DNA from: Ruoffia sp044336205 | GTDB taxonomy: Bacteria; Bacillota; Bacilli; Lactobacillales; Aerococcaceae | Length of the DNA stretch: 64,000 bases | Direction of reading: 5' to 3' | Assembly (NCBI GenBank): GCA_044336205.1 | Contig: CP172318.1 | Span: 1,550,001 to 1,614,000, forward strand | Shown here: positions 34,748-44,548 of the stretch, in pieces | Position numbering within the stretch: position 1 is the stretch's first letter | Layout of the letters: each line of letters opens with the position of its first letter | Program-made: the position numbers and the translations under genes | Notes under the pieces: generated by a model | Database searches by the model: none | Told to the model about the DNA's origin: nothing | The model's input: the letters and a program-made list of their open reading frames with translations, nothing else

Positions 34748-35568
34748 CTAATCGAACAAATTCTCATGTTCTTCTAACCAGCGCTTGATCAATTCGTAAT
34801 TAAAGCCTCTTCCATAAAGACTTTGACTTATTTTTTGTTTAAGATTATAGCCTGAATACTTGCGTTGATGTCTTCTTAGATAAATTTGAGCTTCTTTTTC
34901 TATAAGTTCAACTTCGCGGTCTTCGGCACCTTCTAATGACAAGTCTGATAAAGCTTCATTAACGAATTCTTTGTCATATCCCTTTGTCATTAAATGCGTA
35001 TAAAGTTTGTTTTTAATCATCTTAGCAGGTAAATTCTTATTCGATTTGAGAAACTTTTTGATTAGACCTTCAATATTATTAACTTGTTCTTCCTCAGGAT
35101 ACTCCAATAATGCATCTTGAATATCAAAGTCCTCAACACCTTTGGCTTTCAATTCATTGGCAATAACATTCGGTCCCTTACTGTTGAGTGAATATTTTGT
35201 TCTCACATAACTTTTGGCATACTCATGGTCATTGATGTATCCTAAGTATTTCAATCTTGTCAGTGTATTTTGAATAACGCCTTCAGATATATTTTGGTCT
35301 TTCTTTGCAATTATCTTGTTTAAGTAGTCTAAGATTTCTTTCTCAGTGCGTAAGCCATAAGATAAGTAATTCAGCGCCTGACTATATAATCTGTGGTCAT
35401 TTTCTGCTGACTGAATCTCCTCTAACTGTACTGTTGTTACTTCCATTCCTTTATACAAGGAAAATTGTATAAGGATCTCTTCATCGATGCCACATACGAA
35501 CTCTTCATCAACATAGATTGAGTACCTTTTTTCGACTTTTTCTGTTGTTCTATTTTTGTTATTTTCAT
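34748..35568 (-). pseudogene. recX: RecX regulatory protein, frameshifted in an A run
   Basis: Modulator of RecA. The correct start is the ATG at 35568, preceded by AGGAGATGATA; it reads MKITKIEQQKKSKK, the family N-terminus, into a run of six A (plus T run near 35529). The following frame gives RYSIYVDEEFVCGIDE and the three-helix repeats (LNYLSYGLRTEKEILDYL, LKYLGYINDHEYAKSYV, ENLFD at the end). One extra A would give 273 residues, normal for RecX. An alternative start at 35599 keeps the rear frame but has no proper ribosome site and an odd N-terminus. Real deletion or sequence error. Confidence 0.85.
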
Positions 35569-35577
35569 TATCATCTC

Positions 35578-35856
35578 CTATGAGCTCATCCGCGAACAAA
35601 CAAAGTCGTATTCATAGTATAATAGATTAGACTCTGTGAGCCTACTAATGATCCCTGTTTGTTCGTTAGCATCTACCCCGTTAGCTTCCATCTTATCAGA
35701 TAATTGATATAACACTTTTTGAAAGTTAGTGCATTCTAGCTCATGTTGGAAATACATTTGATAGACGGACGCATCCTCATTATCCATACTAAGATAAAGT
35801 GTATAACTATTAATTTGATGTATGGTAAAAGCTAAGTAAGTATAAATAATTGACAT
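35578..35856 (-). CDS. Small protein of unknown function upstream of recX
   Basis: A 92-residue frame starting at an ATG with AGGAG seven bases upstream and stopping 9 bases before the recX start, so probably co-transcribed with recX. Soluble, with several aromatic residues (YTYLAFTIHQINSYTLYLS) and Cys in HELECTNF. I do not recognise a family. It might be a small lineage-specific protein; function unknown. Confidence 0.6.
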   Translation of the reverse strand: MSIIYTYLAFTIHQINSYTLYLSMDNEDASVYQMYFQHELECTNFQKVLYQLSDKMEANGVDANEQTGIISRLTESNLLYYEYDFVCSRMSS

Positions 35857-35968
35857 ATCAGCTCTCCTCTATCTTTATTTTTCAAAGTTCTATAGTGAAT
35901 ATACAAATTCTATGTTACCATATTTTAGGTGTTTTTTTACATTATATATATTGAAGGTGGTGTGAAAC

Positions 35969-36751
35969 TTGCGTGCAAAATACAAAAAAATCGTAGAGGT
36001 AGCTACTTTAGCAGGCCGTATTATGCTTGAAGGTCATGCTGAAAGTTATCGTGTTGAAGATACAGTTCGTCGCATCCTCCAATTAAGTGAACTATCGATT
36101 ACGGAAGTAAACACAAATACAACAGGACTCTATATTACACTAGATGATGACAGTCCAGATATTGAAGCTTATACGGTGATTCGTCGAATTACTGACCGGA
36201 GCAATCAATTGAACAAAATCTATCGTGTTAATAATATCTCCAGACTCTTAACAAGTGGTCAAATAACCGTTGATGAAGCTTATGAAAGGCTTCAAGTCGT
36301 TGATCAATCTGAATATACAGTCTTTAGTAAGGATATTGCAACAGTAATATTAGTTGTTGCTTTCGTTGTTTTATTAGGTGGTGGCTTTTGGGATGCAGTG
36401 TTCTCTATTGTTACTGGATTACTTGTTGCTTATTCTAGAGTATTAAAGGACTTATTCCATTTGAATGGTTTCATCCATGGAGTCGCATCGACACTCGTTA
36501 CAGCCTTTTTAACTAATCTCATGGCAGCTTTTCTCCCCCTTGAGATCGCGACAGATACAATTATCATCGCTGGCTTAATGCCTCTGTATCCTGGTACAGC
36601 CGTGACTAACGGACTCAGAGACCTGTTAAAAGGCGACTATATATCAGGTGTAGCTCGTGTTGCTGAAGCTTTAGTGACAGCTATCAGTCTCGCGATTGGT
36701 GTTGCTATTGGATTATTCTTCTTTAGGGAGGTATTCTTATGGCTTGGATAG
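35969..36751 (+). CDS. Threonine/serine exporter-like protein, ThrE N-terminal part (YjjP/DUF1212)
   Basis: 260 residues: a cytoplasmic N-terminal domain (AGRIMLEGHAESYRVEDTVR, the family signature), followed from ~125 by five membrane segments (GLMPLYPGTAVTNGLRDLL near 205). Start is a TTG with GGTGG upstream. Together with the next gene it makes the split form of ThrE, a proton-driven exporter of threonine, serine or succinate in characterised relatives. Overlaps the next gene by 13 bases. Substrate here is not known. Confidence 0.85.
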   Translation: MRAKYKKIVEVATLAGRIMLEGHAESYRVEDTVRRILQLSELSITEVNTNTTGLYITLDDDSPDIEAYTVIRRITDRSNQLNKIYRVNNISRLLTSGQITVDEAYERLQVVDQSEYTVFSKDIATVILVVAFVVLLGGGFWDAVFSIVTGLLVAYSRVLKDLFHLNGFIHGVASTLVTAFLTNLMAAFLPLEIATDTIIIAGLMPLYPGTAVTNGLRDLLKGDYISGVARVAEALVTAISLAIGVAIGLFFFREVFLWLG

Positions 36752-37188
36752 GAATTATTATACAAGTTATCGGTGCCTATGTTGCCACAATTACAGCTGC
36801 TGTCACCCTTGAAGCGCCGCGTAAACTCATCTTTAAAACAGGCTATGCAGGTGCAACTGGTTACTTTGTCTATCTATTACTCGGATCACTAGGCTCTGCG
36901 CTCGCAACATTTTTTGCCTGTGTGGTAGTGTCCTTAATGGGACAAATATTCGCTCGAAAATTTAAAGCTCCAGTAACTATTTTTTATATTCCGGCCTTTT
37001 TCCCATTTGTACCAGGTTCTGCCATTTATCAAACTGCTCTTTATTTCATTCAAGGGAATTATACTTTAAGTAATCATTATATGATTCAAACGCTTTCAAT
37101 CGCAGGAGCTATTGCCCTAGGTGTATTCTTCTCTGATTCAATCCTCGAAGTGTATAACCATATTCGATATGAAGTATTAAAGAAATAG
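36739..37188 (+). CDS. Threonine/serine exporter-like protein, ThrE C-terminal part (YjjB/DUF3815)
   Basis: Small membrane protein of 149 residues with four or five helices and the motif AFFPFVPGSAIYQTALYFI that mirrors the PLYPGT motif of its partner. It starts inside the preceding gene with GGGAGG upstream and is expected to assemble with it into one exporter. A bidirectional terminator follows. Confidence 0.85.
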   Translation: MAWIGIIIQVIGAYVATITAAVTLEAPRKLIFKTGYAGATGYFVYLLLGSLGSALATFFACVVVSLMGQIFARKFKAPVTIFYIPAFFPFVPGSAIYQTALYFIQGNYTLSNHYMIQTLSIAGAIALGVFFSDSILEVYNHIRYEVLKK

Positions 37189-37252
37189 AAAAAACGTATG
37201 CAGTGACTTATCTTTATTAAAGTCATTGCATACGTTTATTTTTTATTTTTTA
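37187..37252. terminator. Bidirectional terminator between exporter genes and pullulanase 2
   Basis: 18-bp stem with one mismatch (37192-37209 with 37220-37237). TATTTTTTATTTTTT follows on the plus strand, and six T on the minus strand. Confidence 0.85.
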
Positions 37253-39352
37253 AATATTGCAGCCGTTAAGCCTACCAACTTAACTTGGTTCTTATTGATT
37301 GTAATACCTTTATACTTATTGATACCCTGATGATTCACTTCAACTTGGTCTCCGATAACCGTCCATTTTTCAATATTTTCATCAAGTGTAAAGACTCTTT
37401 GTCGCATATTACCGTTAATGATGATGATATATTCGTCATTCGCTTGAGAACCTCTAACCTTGTAAGCAATGGATACATCCTTATCCTTTATCTCAGCAAC
37501 TTCTAACAACTCTGTATTCTTTGAAATTAAGTCATAGTCTGCTAATCTGAAGGCATCCGTCGACTTTCTCAATTCAATAAGTCCTCTCATATGCTGAACA
37601 GTTTGATGTTCTATATCGTAGCCATTATTTCCGAGTGCTTTCTCCCATTCAAACTTATTTACCGCATCACTCGCATCATAAGAATCATGGATAAAATACG
37701 GATATTCTATCGGCTTACCTCGTCGATCAGTAAAGTAAGTTGAATTATCCGGAATATCCTCCCACTTTTCTACCATCGTCTTATAGTCAGGATGTCTAAA
37801 TTGTTTAGTTCGACCATATTCTTGACCGGCATGAATAAAAGCAATACCTTGAGAGGTTAAGACCATTGTGTTGGCTAAACGAATGCGGGCATGAATCTCT
37901 TCTTTATGAATGATTGGATCTTTTTTAATCGATTCTGCAATGACATCATGCAAAGTTAGATTATCATGTGCTTCAACATATTGAACAACATCTCCAGGTT
38001 GATCAGCGGTAAAATTATGCGGTCTGGCAATAAGATTATCAAAAAATTCTTTGAATCCTCCGCTTACCTCCTGTAATAAAGCGAGGTTTACCTTCACTTT
38101 GGAAGCCTGACTTTAGCTCATTGCGAATATCATCAGAGAATGATGCCACCGCCTCGGTATACTCCATCCAATGTTGGTCAGCAGGTTCAATGTACTCTTC
38201 ACCTTCATCCCCAACGTAAGTAATCCACCCTTCACCTAACAAAAGAAGATTTGGATTAATCTGGCTTATCTCATCATAGGCCTTTTGAATCGTATCCGCA
38301 TCTAAATCCCCCATCATATCAAATCTAAAGCCATCAACCTTATATTCTTCAACAAGGTATCGTAATGAATCAATAATTAATCGACGTGTCATATGATGGG
38401 TACTGCCCAAACGACCGCCACCAAAGTTCGTTCGAGAACTTCCATCTAAATTCATGAAATGATAATATTCAGGCTCTAAATCTTCCAAGACATGAAGTTG
38501 TGCTGTATGGTTGTATACAACATCAAGAATAACACCCATACCTCTTTGATGAATCGCATCTACTAATTCTTTAAATTCTCTCATTCTAGATAGAGGGTTT
38601 TCTGGGTTAATTGAATACATCCCTGTTAATGCAAAATAATGCATCGGATCGTAGCCCCAGTTATAATTCGTCCAAGATGATTTATACTCTAAGAAACGCT
38701 CTCCTATCGCAAACTCATTAGCGTGATAGTAACTCAGTACAGGTAGTAGTTGAATATGGGTTACTCCAAGAGATTGTATATAATCTAATCGGTCTATCAT
38801 TGCCTCAAAGGTACCAAAACGATGATTCAATTCATCTTTAATACCTGGATCTGATGTAAAGTCGCGAACATGTACTTCATAAATAATCGCATCTTCACGA
38901 CGTTTATATTGAGGTATGTGTGCAAAGTCTAAATGCTCTTTGAACTGTCCTTCCTTCACAATAGCCGCTTTGGCAATATAATTATTCGGATCATGACTAT
39001 TCCAAGCTGCTAACGACTTAGCATAAGGATCCAAAGCAAGTACCGATTCACTCCCGCGATGAATCTTATAATGATAGAAGTAATTCTCATAATGACTCAC
39101 ATGTTCGATACTCCTATTAGTGAGTTCAACTTCCCACAATCCTTGGTCTTTCTTTTCCATCGGTACGGTTCCTAACAAAGTATCTTGATTATCCTTATCA
39201 TAGATAATTACATCTACTTGATCTGCTGAAGGAGACCACAATCTAAGAATTGCTGACCCATTCATTCTTAATTCTGGTCCTAAAGGACCATCATAGGCAA
39301 ATTGTTCGTCTTTTGTTTTCCATTTTAGATTACTAATTGTTTGTTTGACCAC
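37243..39352 (-). pseudogene. pulA: Type I pullulanase (GH13, copy 2, SpuA-like), frameshifted
   Basis: A second intracellular debranching enzyme. The front part (38039-39352, GTG start with GGAGG) has the CBM48-like segment LRLWSPSADQVDVIIYD, then NYNWGYDPMHY, VILDVVYNH, DGFRFDMMGDLD and LLLLGEGW. Around 38050-38065 the frame shifts by one (an extra G in CGGAGG would explain it: GKRGFKEFFDNL is restored on removal). The rear part continues with YVEAHDNLTLHDV and FIHAGQEYGRTK to 37243. Repaired length is about 702 residues. It shares a promoter region with the dehydrogenase upstream, which has a LacI-type operator, so it probably belongs to the maltodextrin regulon. Confidence 0.88.
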
Positions 39353-39376
39353 ACGCTACCCTCCAATAATTAATAC

Positions 39377-40336
39377 TTAACTTGTAACAATATTCTTTTC
39401 TTCACCATTAATATATGCAATGACATTGTCAAAGGCAATTTGTGCACGTAGTACCATAGCTTCGTCTGTTAGATATCCTATATGAGGCGTAAGAAGAGTA
39501 TTCTTAGCATGTAGCAATGGATAATCTGCTGGAAGAGCTGGTTCCATATCGAAGACGTCAATACCTGCTCCGGCAATTTGTTCATTGTTTAAGGCCTCGG
39601 CTAAGGCTTGGTTGTCAACCACAGGTCCTATAGCGACATTGACCAGAATCGCTGATTCTTTCATCTGTTCTAATTCTTTAGCACCAATAGTATGTTTAGT
39701 ATCCTCTGTCAGTGGTAAATGAATTGATACAATATCACTTTCTTTTAGTAAGTCTTCTAATGATTTATATTCAACGCCCATATCTAGTGCCTCTTGTTTT
39801 TGAGAACGATTATAAGCAATAAGTTTAGCACCAAAGGCATTAAATAACTTAGCTGTATTCAAGCCGATTGCACCTGTCCCGATAATCCCGACTGTTCTAC
39901 CGTGGATTTCTTTCCCTTGTATTAGTCCTGGGAAGTCTTCAGCTTGACGTACATCGATGTTTCCTTGGTTTACCTGTCTCAATAAATTCAATGTGAGTCC
40001 TAATGACAACTCCGCAACTGCTTGCGTTGAATAACCTGAAGCATTGGCTATCTTAATTCCCTTTGCCTTTGCAGTTTGAGCATCCACATGGTCAACACCT
40101 GTGAAAGCCACATTAATTAACTTAGTCGTATCAAGTCGTTCAATCACTTCCTTAGGATAAGGATTGTTACCAATTATAACAACTTCAGAATCTTTGCTTC
40201 GTTCATATAATTCATCAGGATCTGTCGTCTTATCCTCATAATAGACGAATTCATGTCCTAATTCTTTAATACCATCTGCTAATTCTTCAATATATTCCTT
40301 TGGCACTCTCAATGGCTCTAACAAACTAATCTTCAT
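39377..40336 (-). CDS. D-2-hydroxyacid dehydrogenase family protein with altered active site
   Basis: NAD-dependent oxidoreductase of the PGDH/D-lactate dehydrogenase superfamily, 319 residues from the ATG at 40336 (a GTG at 40351 overlaps the AAGGAG itself). Rossmann motif VGIIGTGAIGLNTAKLF near 150; Glu265 in FDMEPALP and His285 in TPHIGYLT are in place. The catalytic Arg of the N-x-A-R-G motif is replaced: the sequence is NVAIGPVVD with Ile236 (codon ATA, one base from AGA). The enzyme may be inactive, altered, or a sequence error. Starts the unit that continues into pulA copy 2 (24 bases apart). Confidence 0.88.
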   Translation of the reverse strand: MKISLLEPLRVPKEYIEELADGIKELGHEFVYYEDKTTDPDELYERSKDSEVVIIGNNPYPKEVIERLDTTKLINVAFTGVDHVDAQTAKAKGIKIANASGYSTQAVAELSLGLTLNLLRQVNQGNIDVRQAEDFPGLIQGKEIHGRTVGIIGTGAIGLNTAKLFNAFGAKLIAYNRSQKQEALDMGVEYKSLEDLLKESDIVSIHLPLTEDTKHTIGAKELEQMKESAILVNVAIGPVVDNQALAEALNNEQIAGAGIDVFDMEPALPADYPLLHAKNTLLTPHIGYLTDEAMVLRAQIAFDNVIAYINGEEKNIVTS

Positions 40337-40363
40337 AATATTACTGTACACTCCTTGTTGATA

Positions 40364-40392
40364 ATTTTAACGATTAACGCAAACGTTTGCAA
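40364..40392 (-). promoter_or_regulatory. Promoter with LacI/MalR-type operator before the dehydrogenase-pulA unit
   Basis: Minus-strand TTGCAA (40387-40392), 17-base spacer, TAAAAT (40364-40369). The perfect palindrome GCAAACGTTTGC (40379-40390) covers the -35 box and start of the spacer. It resembles the MalR operator of streptococci and the sites in front of malE. Confidence 0.75.
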
Positions 40393-40522
40393 GGTATTTT
40401 TAGTTATTTATTTTGTTTTTTTATATTTATCGTATTTTTATTGACAAATATATAGATATCTTAAGCTTTATAAATCGTTCATACTACTAATATACAATGA
40501 ACTGCGAAGGAGTGACTTTTAT

Positions 40523-41149
40523 ATGCCTTATGACTTTAAGAAAAAACGACATAACTTTATACAATCCAAAAGAAATAACAGAAATTATTGATGTACCCGC
40601 TATGAAGTTTATAACTATAAGATGTATGGGAGATCCTAATGAGAAAAGTGGATCTTATGCTGAGGTCGTATCTAAACTCTATGCGATTACTTGTACGTTT
40701 CATATGCGTGAACATAATATTTATTCGATTGAAAAATTTCCTTATATTCGTTGCTCCACCCCTTGAAAGATACTGGTGGCAAGAAGTAATTCAAGGGGTA
40801 TACCCTATTCAAAAAGTTAAGTTTCATTGGATTATGATGTTTAGAATGCAGACTTTGTTACTGAGGATGTATTTCAATCGGCTCAATTCGAAACAAAAAA
40901 CAAAAAGAGGATCGATTGTTCTGAGTTAAAACTGAGAGAAATGACTGAAGGACTGACTATACAAATCATGCATATTGGACCATATGATGACAAGTAAGAT
41001 TCGTAGAACTGATGCATACTTTTGTAAAAGAGCAAGACTGTGAACTAGACTTTACCGACATTCGATATCATCATGAGATATACTTATCTGACCCACGTCG
41101 AACCCAATCGAATAAATCAAAGAAAATCTTAGATATCCGGTTAAGCTAG
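40523..41149 (+). pseudogene. GyrI-like small-molecule-binding protein, decayed
   Basis: A GyrI-like (effector-binding) domain gene broken by at least three frameshifts. ATG at 40523 (GAAGGAGTGA upstream) reads MPYDFKKK; after one excess A the frame gives DVPAMKFITIRCMGDPNEKS; then another frame gives FVAPPLERYWWQEVIQGV; then TEGLTIQIMHIGPYDDK to a stop at ~40998; then FVELMHTFVKEQ and FTDIRYHHEIYLSDPRR to TAG at 41149. The order of motifs and the ~209-codon span match intact relatives. Clearly dead. Confidence 0.85.
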
Positions 41150-41239
41150 TGTAACTAATTTTGGATATTAGTTTATAAAAACATAAAAAGAGTCATAATT
41201 ATAGTAATGGACTAATCACTATAACCATGACTTTATTTA

Positions 41240-41350
41240 TTATAAATCTTTATACATAATGTATATATTAATTGCCGAGTAACTCATTGCTACAACTGCA
41301 TTAAATTGTATTCCTAAGAAATCAATTTCTTTAGCATCTTTAAGTGAATG
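41240..41350 (-). pseudogene. Possible gene remnant (36 codons)
   Basis: Between the GyrI-like remnant and the GT2 gene one minus-strand frame reads DAKEIDFLGIQF and NAVVAMSYSAINIYIMY to a double stop, with a stop just upstream and no start. Its composition looks like a membrane-protein fragment. No family recognised. The rest of 41150-41390 holds nothing else I can support. Confidence 0.25.
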
Positions 41351-41390
41351 TTACACCCAATATGGCTTGTTTCTATATTCATATCATTTT

Positions 41391-42155
41391 TTATAATCTT
41401 CTCGCAATCGCATTAAAAACATAGTGTCCAAAGTAATATAAGGCTTTGGGAAGTGGTAATTTCTCAAGATTATAATAAGTATTCCAAGTTCGTTTTAATG
41501 CCCCTATTCGATCACTTGAGATAGATCCTTCAACTTGTCGGTAATGGTTTAATACTTTTGTGACACCATAAGCATTGACTTGGCGTTCACGCATCAACAT
41601 TAACCAAGTCGCTGTATCTTGACCCTTACGAACTAGTGGCATACGGAAATCCCCTACAATATCTCTATCAATGACAACGGTTGAACATGCTATCGCTGTG
41701 TTTTTCAATAGTTCACTGTAAGTAAATGAGCTTGGAATACCAACTTTTTCTTTCAATATCTTTCCAGATTCATCCACGAGAGCCAAGTCTGTATAACTGA
41801 ATCCATAGTGCTTTGATTCCATAAACTCTATTTGTAAGCTTAGCTTGTTGTGTAACCAAGTATCATCGCTGTCAATAAAAGCAATATATTGACCACGCGC
41901 TTGTTCAATCCCAGTATTTCTTGCAACTGCTGCTCCACTATTTTCTTCTAAGTTAATAAGCTTAATTCGCGAATCATCTCGGGTGTATTGCTTAATAATA
42001 TCGACGGATGAATCACTGCTACAATCATTAACTAGAATCATCTCCCAGTTAATATAACTTTGTCTCAAAACACTTTCGATTGTCTCATTGATAAAACGTT
42101 CCGCATTGTATACAGGCGTTATAATGGATACCAATCCTTTGTCAAAATTAGACAT
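41391..42155 (-). CDS. Family 2 glycosyltransferase
   Basis: Transfers a sugar from a nucleotide-sugar donor in polysaccharide assembly, 254 residues. GT-A fold marks: SIITPVYNAERFINETIESV at the start, LVNDCSSDSSVDI, NSGAAVARNTGIEQARGQYI, the metal-binding DSDDTW near residue 97 and a C-terminal RREVEGS-like stretch. Last gene of the surface polysaccharide operon. Donor and acceptor unknown. Confidence 0.92.
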   Translation of the reverse strand: MSNFDKGLVSIITPVYNAERFINETIESVLRQSYINWEMILVNDCSSDSSVDIIKQYTRDDSRIKLINLEENSGAAVARNTGIEQARGQYIAFIDSDDTWLHNKLSLQIEFMESKHYGFSYTDLALVDESGKILKEKVGIPSSFTYSELLKNTAIACSTVVIDRDIVGDFRMPLVRKGQDTATWLMLMRERQVNAYGVTKVLNHYRQVEGSISSDRIGALKRTWNTYYNLEKLPLPKALYYFGHYVFNAIARRL

Positions 42156-42171
42156 ACTTACAACACTCCTA

Positions 42172-43236
42172 TTAATAATTATGAACTATTTTGATCGGGA
42201 CGTTGTATAACTTCGCCATACTCATCTGATCTTTAAGCCATTGTTTATCTGTATGATTAGATTGAATGACTAGAACAATTTGTTGAGGTGATTTCATATC
42301 ATGCGATACATCGTGTAAGTTAGAAATAAATTGTTCATTATCCTCACTCATACTCCCATCATCACTAGTTAAAATTGGATTTTGAGCAACAATCCAGCGA
42401 GATTTTAACATTGGAATACTGATTGCATCTTGTAAGGTCATTGATGCATTCTCTTTTGTTGAGTTAACTAAGAGATGTTGATCATTTAAGTCCCACACAT
42501 ATTCGAAAGCATAGTTAATCTTTGGCTTACGAAGTCTTAATAAGAAGTATATGGCTGTCATTAATATTAAACCTACAATAAAGCCAAGCACACTATAAAC
42601 GAATAACGAACGAGCGTTATTAGATCGATAGACACTTAATGTATCAATCGTTGGAACGCTTAGATATTCTTCAGTATCAACAATCTCACCAATAAATGGT
42701 TCTACAATGATGTCAGCTTGTTGATTGGACATAAATTGAATTTCACCAGATTCCAACAAGTCGCGATATGCCTCAGCTATCTTTAAGTTTTCTTCAGCCG
42801 TTTGTCCCGCTAAGATTCGGAATATGAAAGTCCCAGAAGCATTATCACGAATTCCTGAAATTGCTCCTCTAAAGCTAGGTGATTTATACAATTCTAAAGT
42901 ATGTTCACTATCGAATGTTTGTTGGAATTCAAGTCCTGTCTCAGATTCAATATATTCAACCACCTCTGGTGAACTAAAATAATCATCAAACAAGTGTGCA
43001 TTCGAGAAAATCTGACCATCTTCAATAGTAACAACAGCCTTGAATGAACTTGGTTCTTTACTATATACCGTCTCCAAGTAAGCCACCGCTTCATGTCTAT
43101 CAAAGAAGATAAAGTCCGTAATAAAATAACGGGCTCCTACTGTGATAACGGATATTAAAACCGAACCAATAATAATTCTCAGAAGATTATCTTTAAAAAA
43201 TCTCCATAATTCATTTGTTATTGTCGCTAAACTCAT
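42172..43236 (-). CDS. Polysaccharide co-polymerase-like membrane protein
   Basis: 354 residues from the ATG at 43236, which has AGAGG seven bases upstream. Two membrane segments frame an extracytoplasmic domain (about 20-40 and 220-242), as in Wzz/CapA chain-length regulators, followed by a cytoplasmic tail of ~110 residues without a Walker A motif. There is no tyrosine-kinase partner in the operon. Chain-length control is inferred from topology and from its place beside the polymerase and flippase. The start overlaps the polymerase gene. Confidence 0.65.
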   Translation of the reverse strand: MSLATITNELWRFFKDNLLRIIIGSVLISVITVGARYFITDFIFFDRHEAVAYLETVYSKEPSSFKAVVTIEDGQIFSNAHLFDDYFSSPEVVEYIESETGLEFQQTFDSEHTLELYKSPSFRGAISGIRDNASGTFIFRILAGQTAEENLKIAEAYRDLLESGEIQFMSNQQADIIVEPFIGEIVDTEEYLSVPTIDTLSVYRSNNARSLFVYSVLGFIVGLILMTAIYFLLRLRKPKINYAFEYVWDLNDQHLLVNSTKENASMTLQDAISIPMLKSRWIVAQNPILTSDDGSMSEDNEQFISNLHDVSHDMKSPQQIVLVIQSNHTDKQWLKDQMSMAKLYNVPIKIVHNY

Positions 43237-44530
43237 AATTATTCCTCTCAATCCTAGAATTCAAAGTATACCCTGACTCCATAATTTTTATAAAACTTAT
43301 TATGACACCAAAGAATACCCAGTGCCATTCAATTAACATATTATTAGCACTCGTAATACTTGCGAAGATGTAGACAATTAGAAAGGCCATAAAGCTTATA
43401 GCAATTTGTCTTATAACATCTGAATCGTGATATCTTAATTTGTTTAATGATTTGAACATTAAAATATAAGCTATCACATATAAAATAAATACTATTACGC
43501 CATAACCGACAAGTATCTCTAGCCACCAATTATGAATATTGGTGAACTCATCGACCGATAAGAACGCCATGCGGTCCATCCATACTTCAATATTCCCTGC
43601 ACCTAGACCTAAGCCATAAGTCTCTGCCAAGAATATTAATCCATTTCGCCAAAGGTTCATCCTTCTTGAATCTCCTGTATTGAAGAAATCTCCCGCAACA
43701 TAATATAATTGCGATATAGTTTCGCGTATAGATGGGACAAACACTAAAACTGCCACGACTAGAGCAATAAAGCTGAATAATCCAATATATATTTGTTTGG
43801 CCTTAAAATCAAATCGAAACTGCAGTAAAAAAATAAAAATAGAGAATAAGGCAATACTAAATAAAATCATACGTGAATCACTGCGGTAAATTAAAAATGA
43901 AGTTAATAAAATTGGCAGAAAATATAAATAACGTCTTAAGGAATGCCTATCTAAGTTAAACATAATGATATTAACTGGCAAGCTTGCTAGTAGTAAAGTC
44001 GCATAATCATTCTGATTGGCAAAAGTCGTAATCGGAATACGTGTTGATGGTTGACTAGCAAAAGTTTGATTCTTATCCAATAAAGTCAGGTCTGCAAAGA
44101 TATAATTGTTAGTTAATATCTCATACAATCCCCACAAAGCTAATAAGCTCATCATCACCCACATAGTTCTTATAATATTGGCCCAAAGTACAAAATCAGA
44201 GACCCATAAGTATAAGCCAATAATCGAACTAACTCCTAAGGTAAGTAGGAACATCGCGTGAAACCAATTAATAAAACTCAAGGTCCAAACTGCTGAGATG
44301 GCACCCCAGCACCACCAAAATAAGAATATGCTGACAATTATGGTGGCATTATTATTAGGGACTATTTGTAGGTTAGGATCGCCCTTATATAATTGATATA
44401 GAAGAATTGCCAAAAGTCCTACAACTAGCAGACGGTAAGGGGTAATCTGAGCTAAAGGTGTTGGAATGGCAAGGAGCTGTGAACCTAAGAACACAGTTCC
44501 TACTAATAGTATTATGTATTTGCGCATCAT
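43211..44530 (-). CDS. O-antigen ligase/polymerase family protein (Wzy-like)
   Basis: Membrane protein of 439 residues with ten or more hydrophobic helices and a long extracytoplasmic loop near residues 280-340 with GLGLGAGNIEVWMDR and IHNWWLEILVGYG, the O-antigen ligase domain pattern (including the conserved His in HNWWLE). In a Gram-positive polysaccharide cluster it would polymerise lipid-linked repeat units outside the membrane. Confidence 0.85.
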   Translation of the reverse strand: MMRKYIILLVGTVFLGSQLLAIPTPLAQITPYRLLVVGLLAILLYQLYKGDPNLQIVPNNNATIIVSIFLFWWCWGAISAVWTLSFINWFHAMFLLTLGVSSIIGLYLWVSDFVLWANIIRTMWVMMSLLALWGLYEILTNNYIFADLTLLDKNQTFASQPSTRIPITTFANQNDYATLLLASLPVNIIMFNLDRHSLRRYLYFLPILLTSFLIYRSDSRMILFSIALFSIFIFLLQFRFDFKAKQIYIGLFSFIALVVAVLVFVPSIRETISQLYYVAGDFFNTGDSRRMNLWRNGLIFLAETYGLGLGAGNIEVWMDRMAFLSVDEFTNIHNWWLEILVGYGVIVFILYVIAYILMFKSLNKLRYHDSDVIRQIAISFMAFLIVYIFASITSANNMLIEWHWVFFGVIISFIKIMESGYTLNSRIERNNYEFSDNNK

Positions 44531-44548
44531 AGTTTCACCCTCTTATCT

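Noticed and set aside
36500..36560. Other frames within long genes (for example on the opposite strand of uxaC, glpO, malE)
   Set aside because: They overlap strongly recognised genes, lack ribosome sites and have low-complexity translations.
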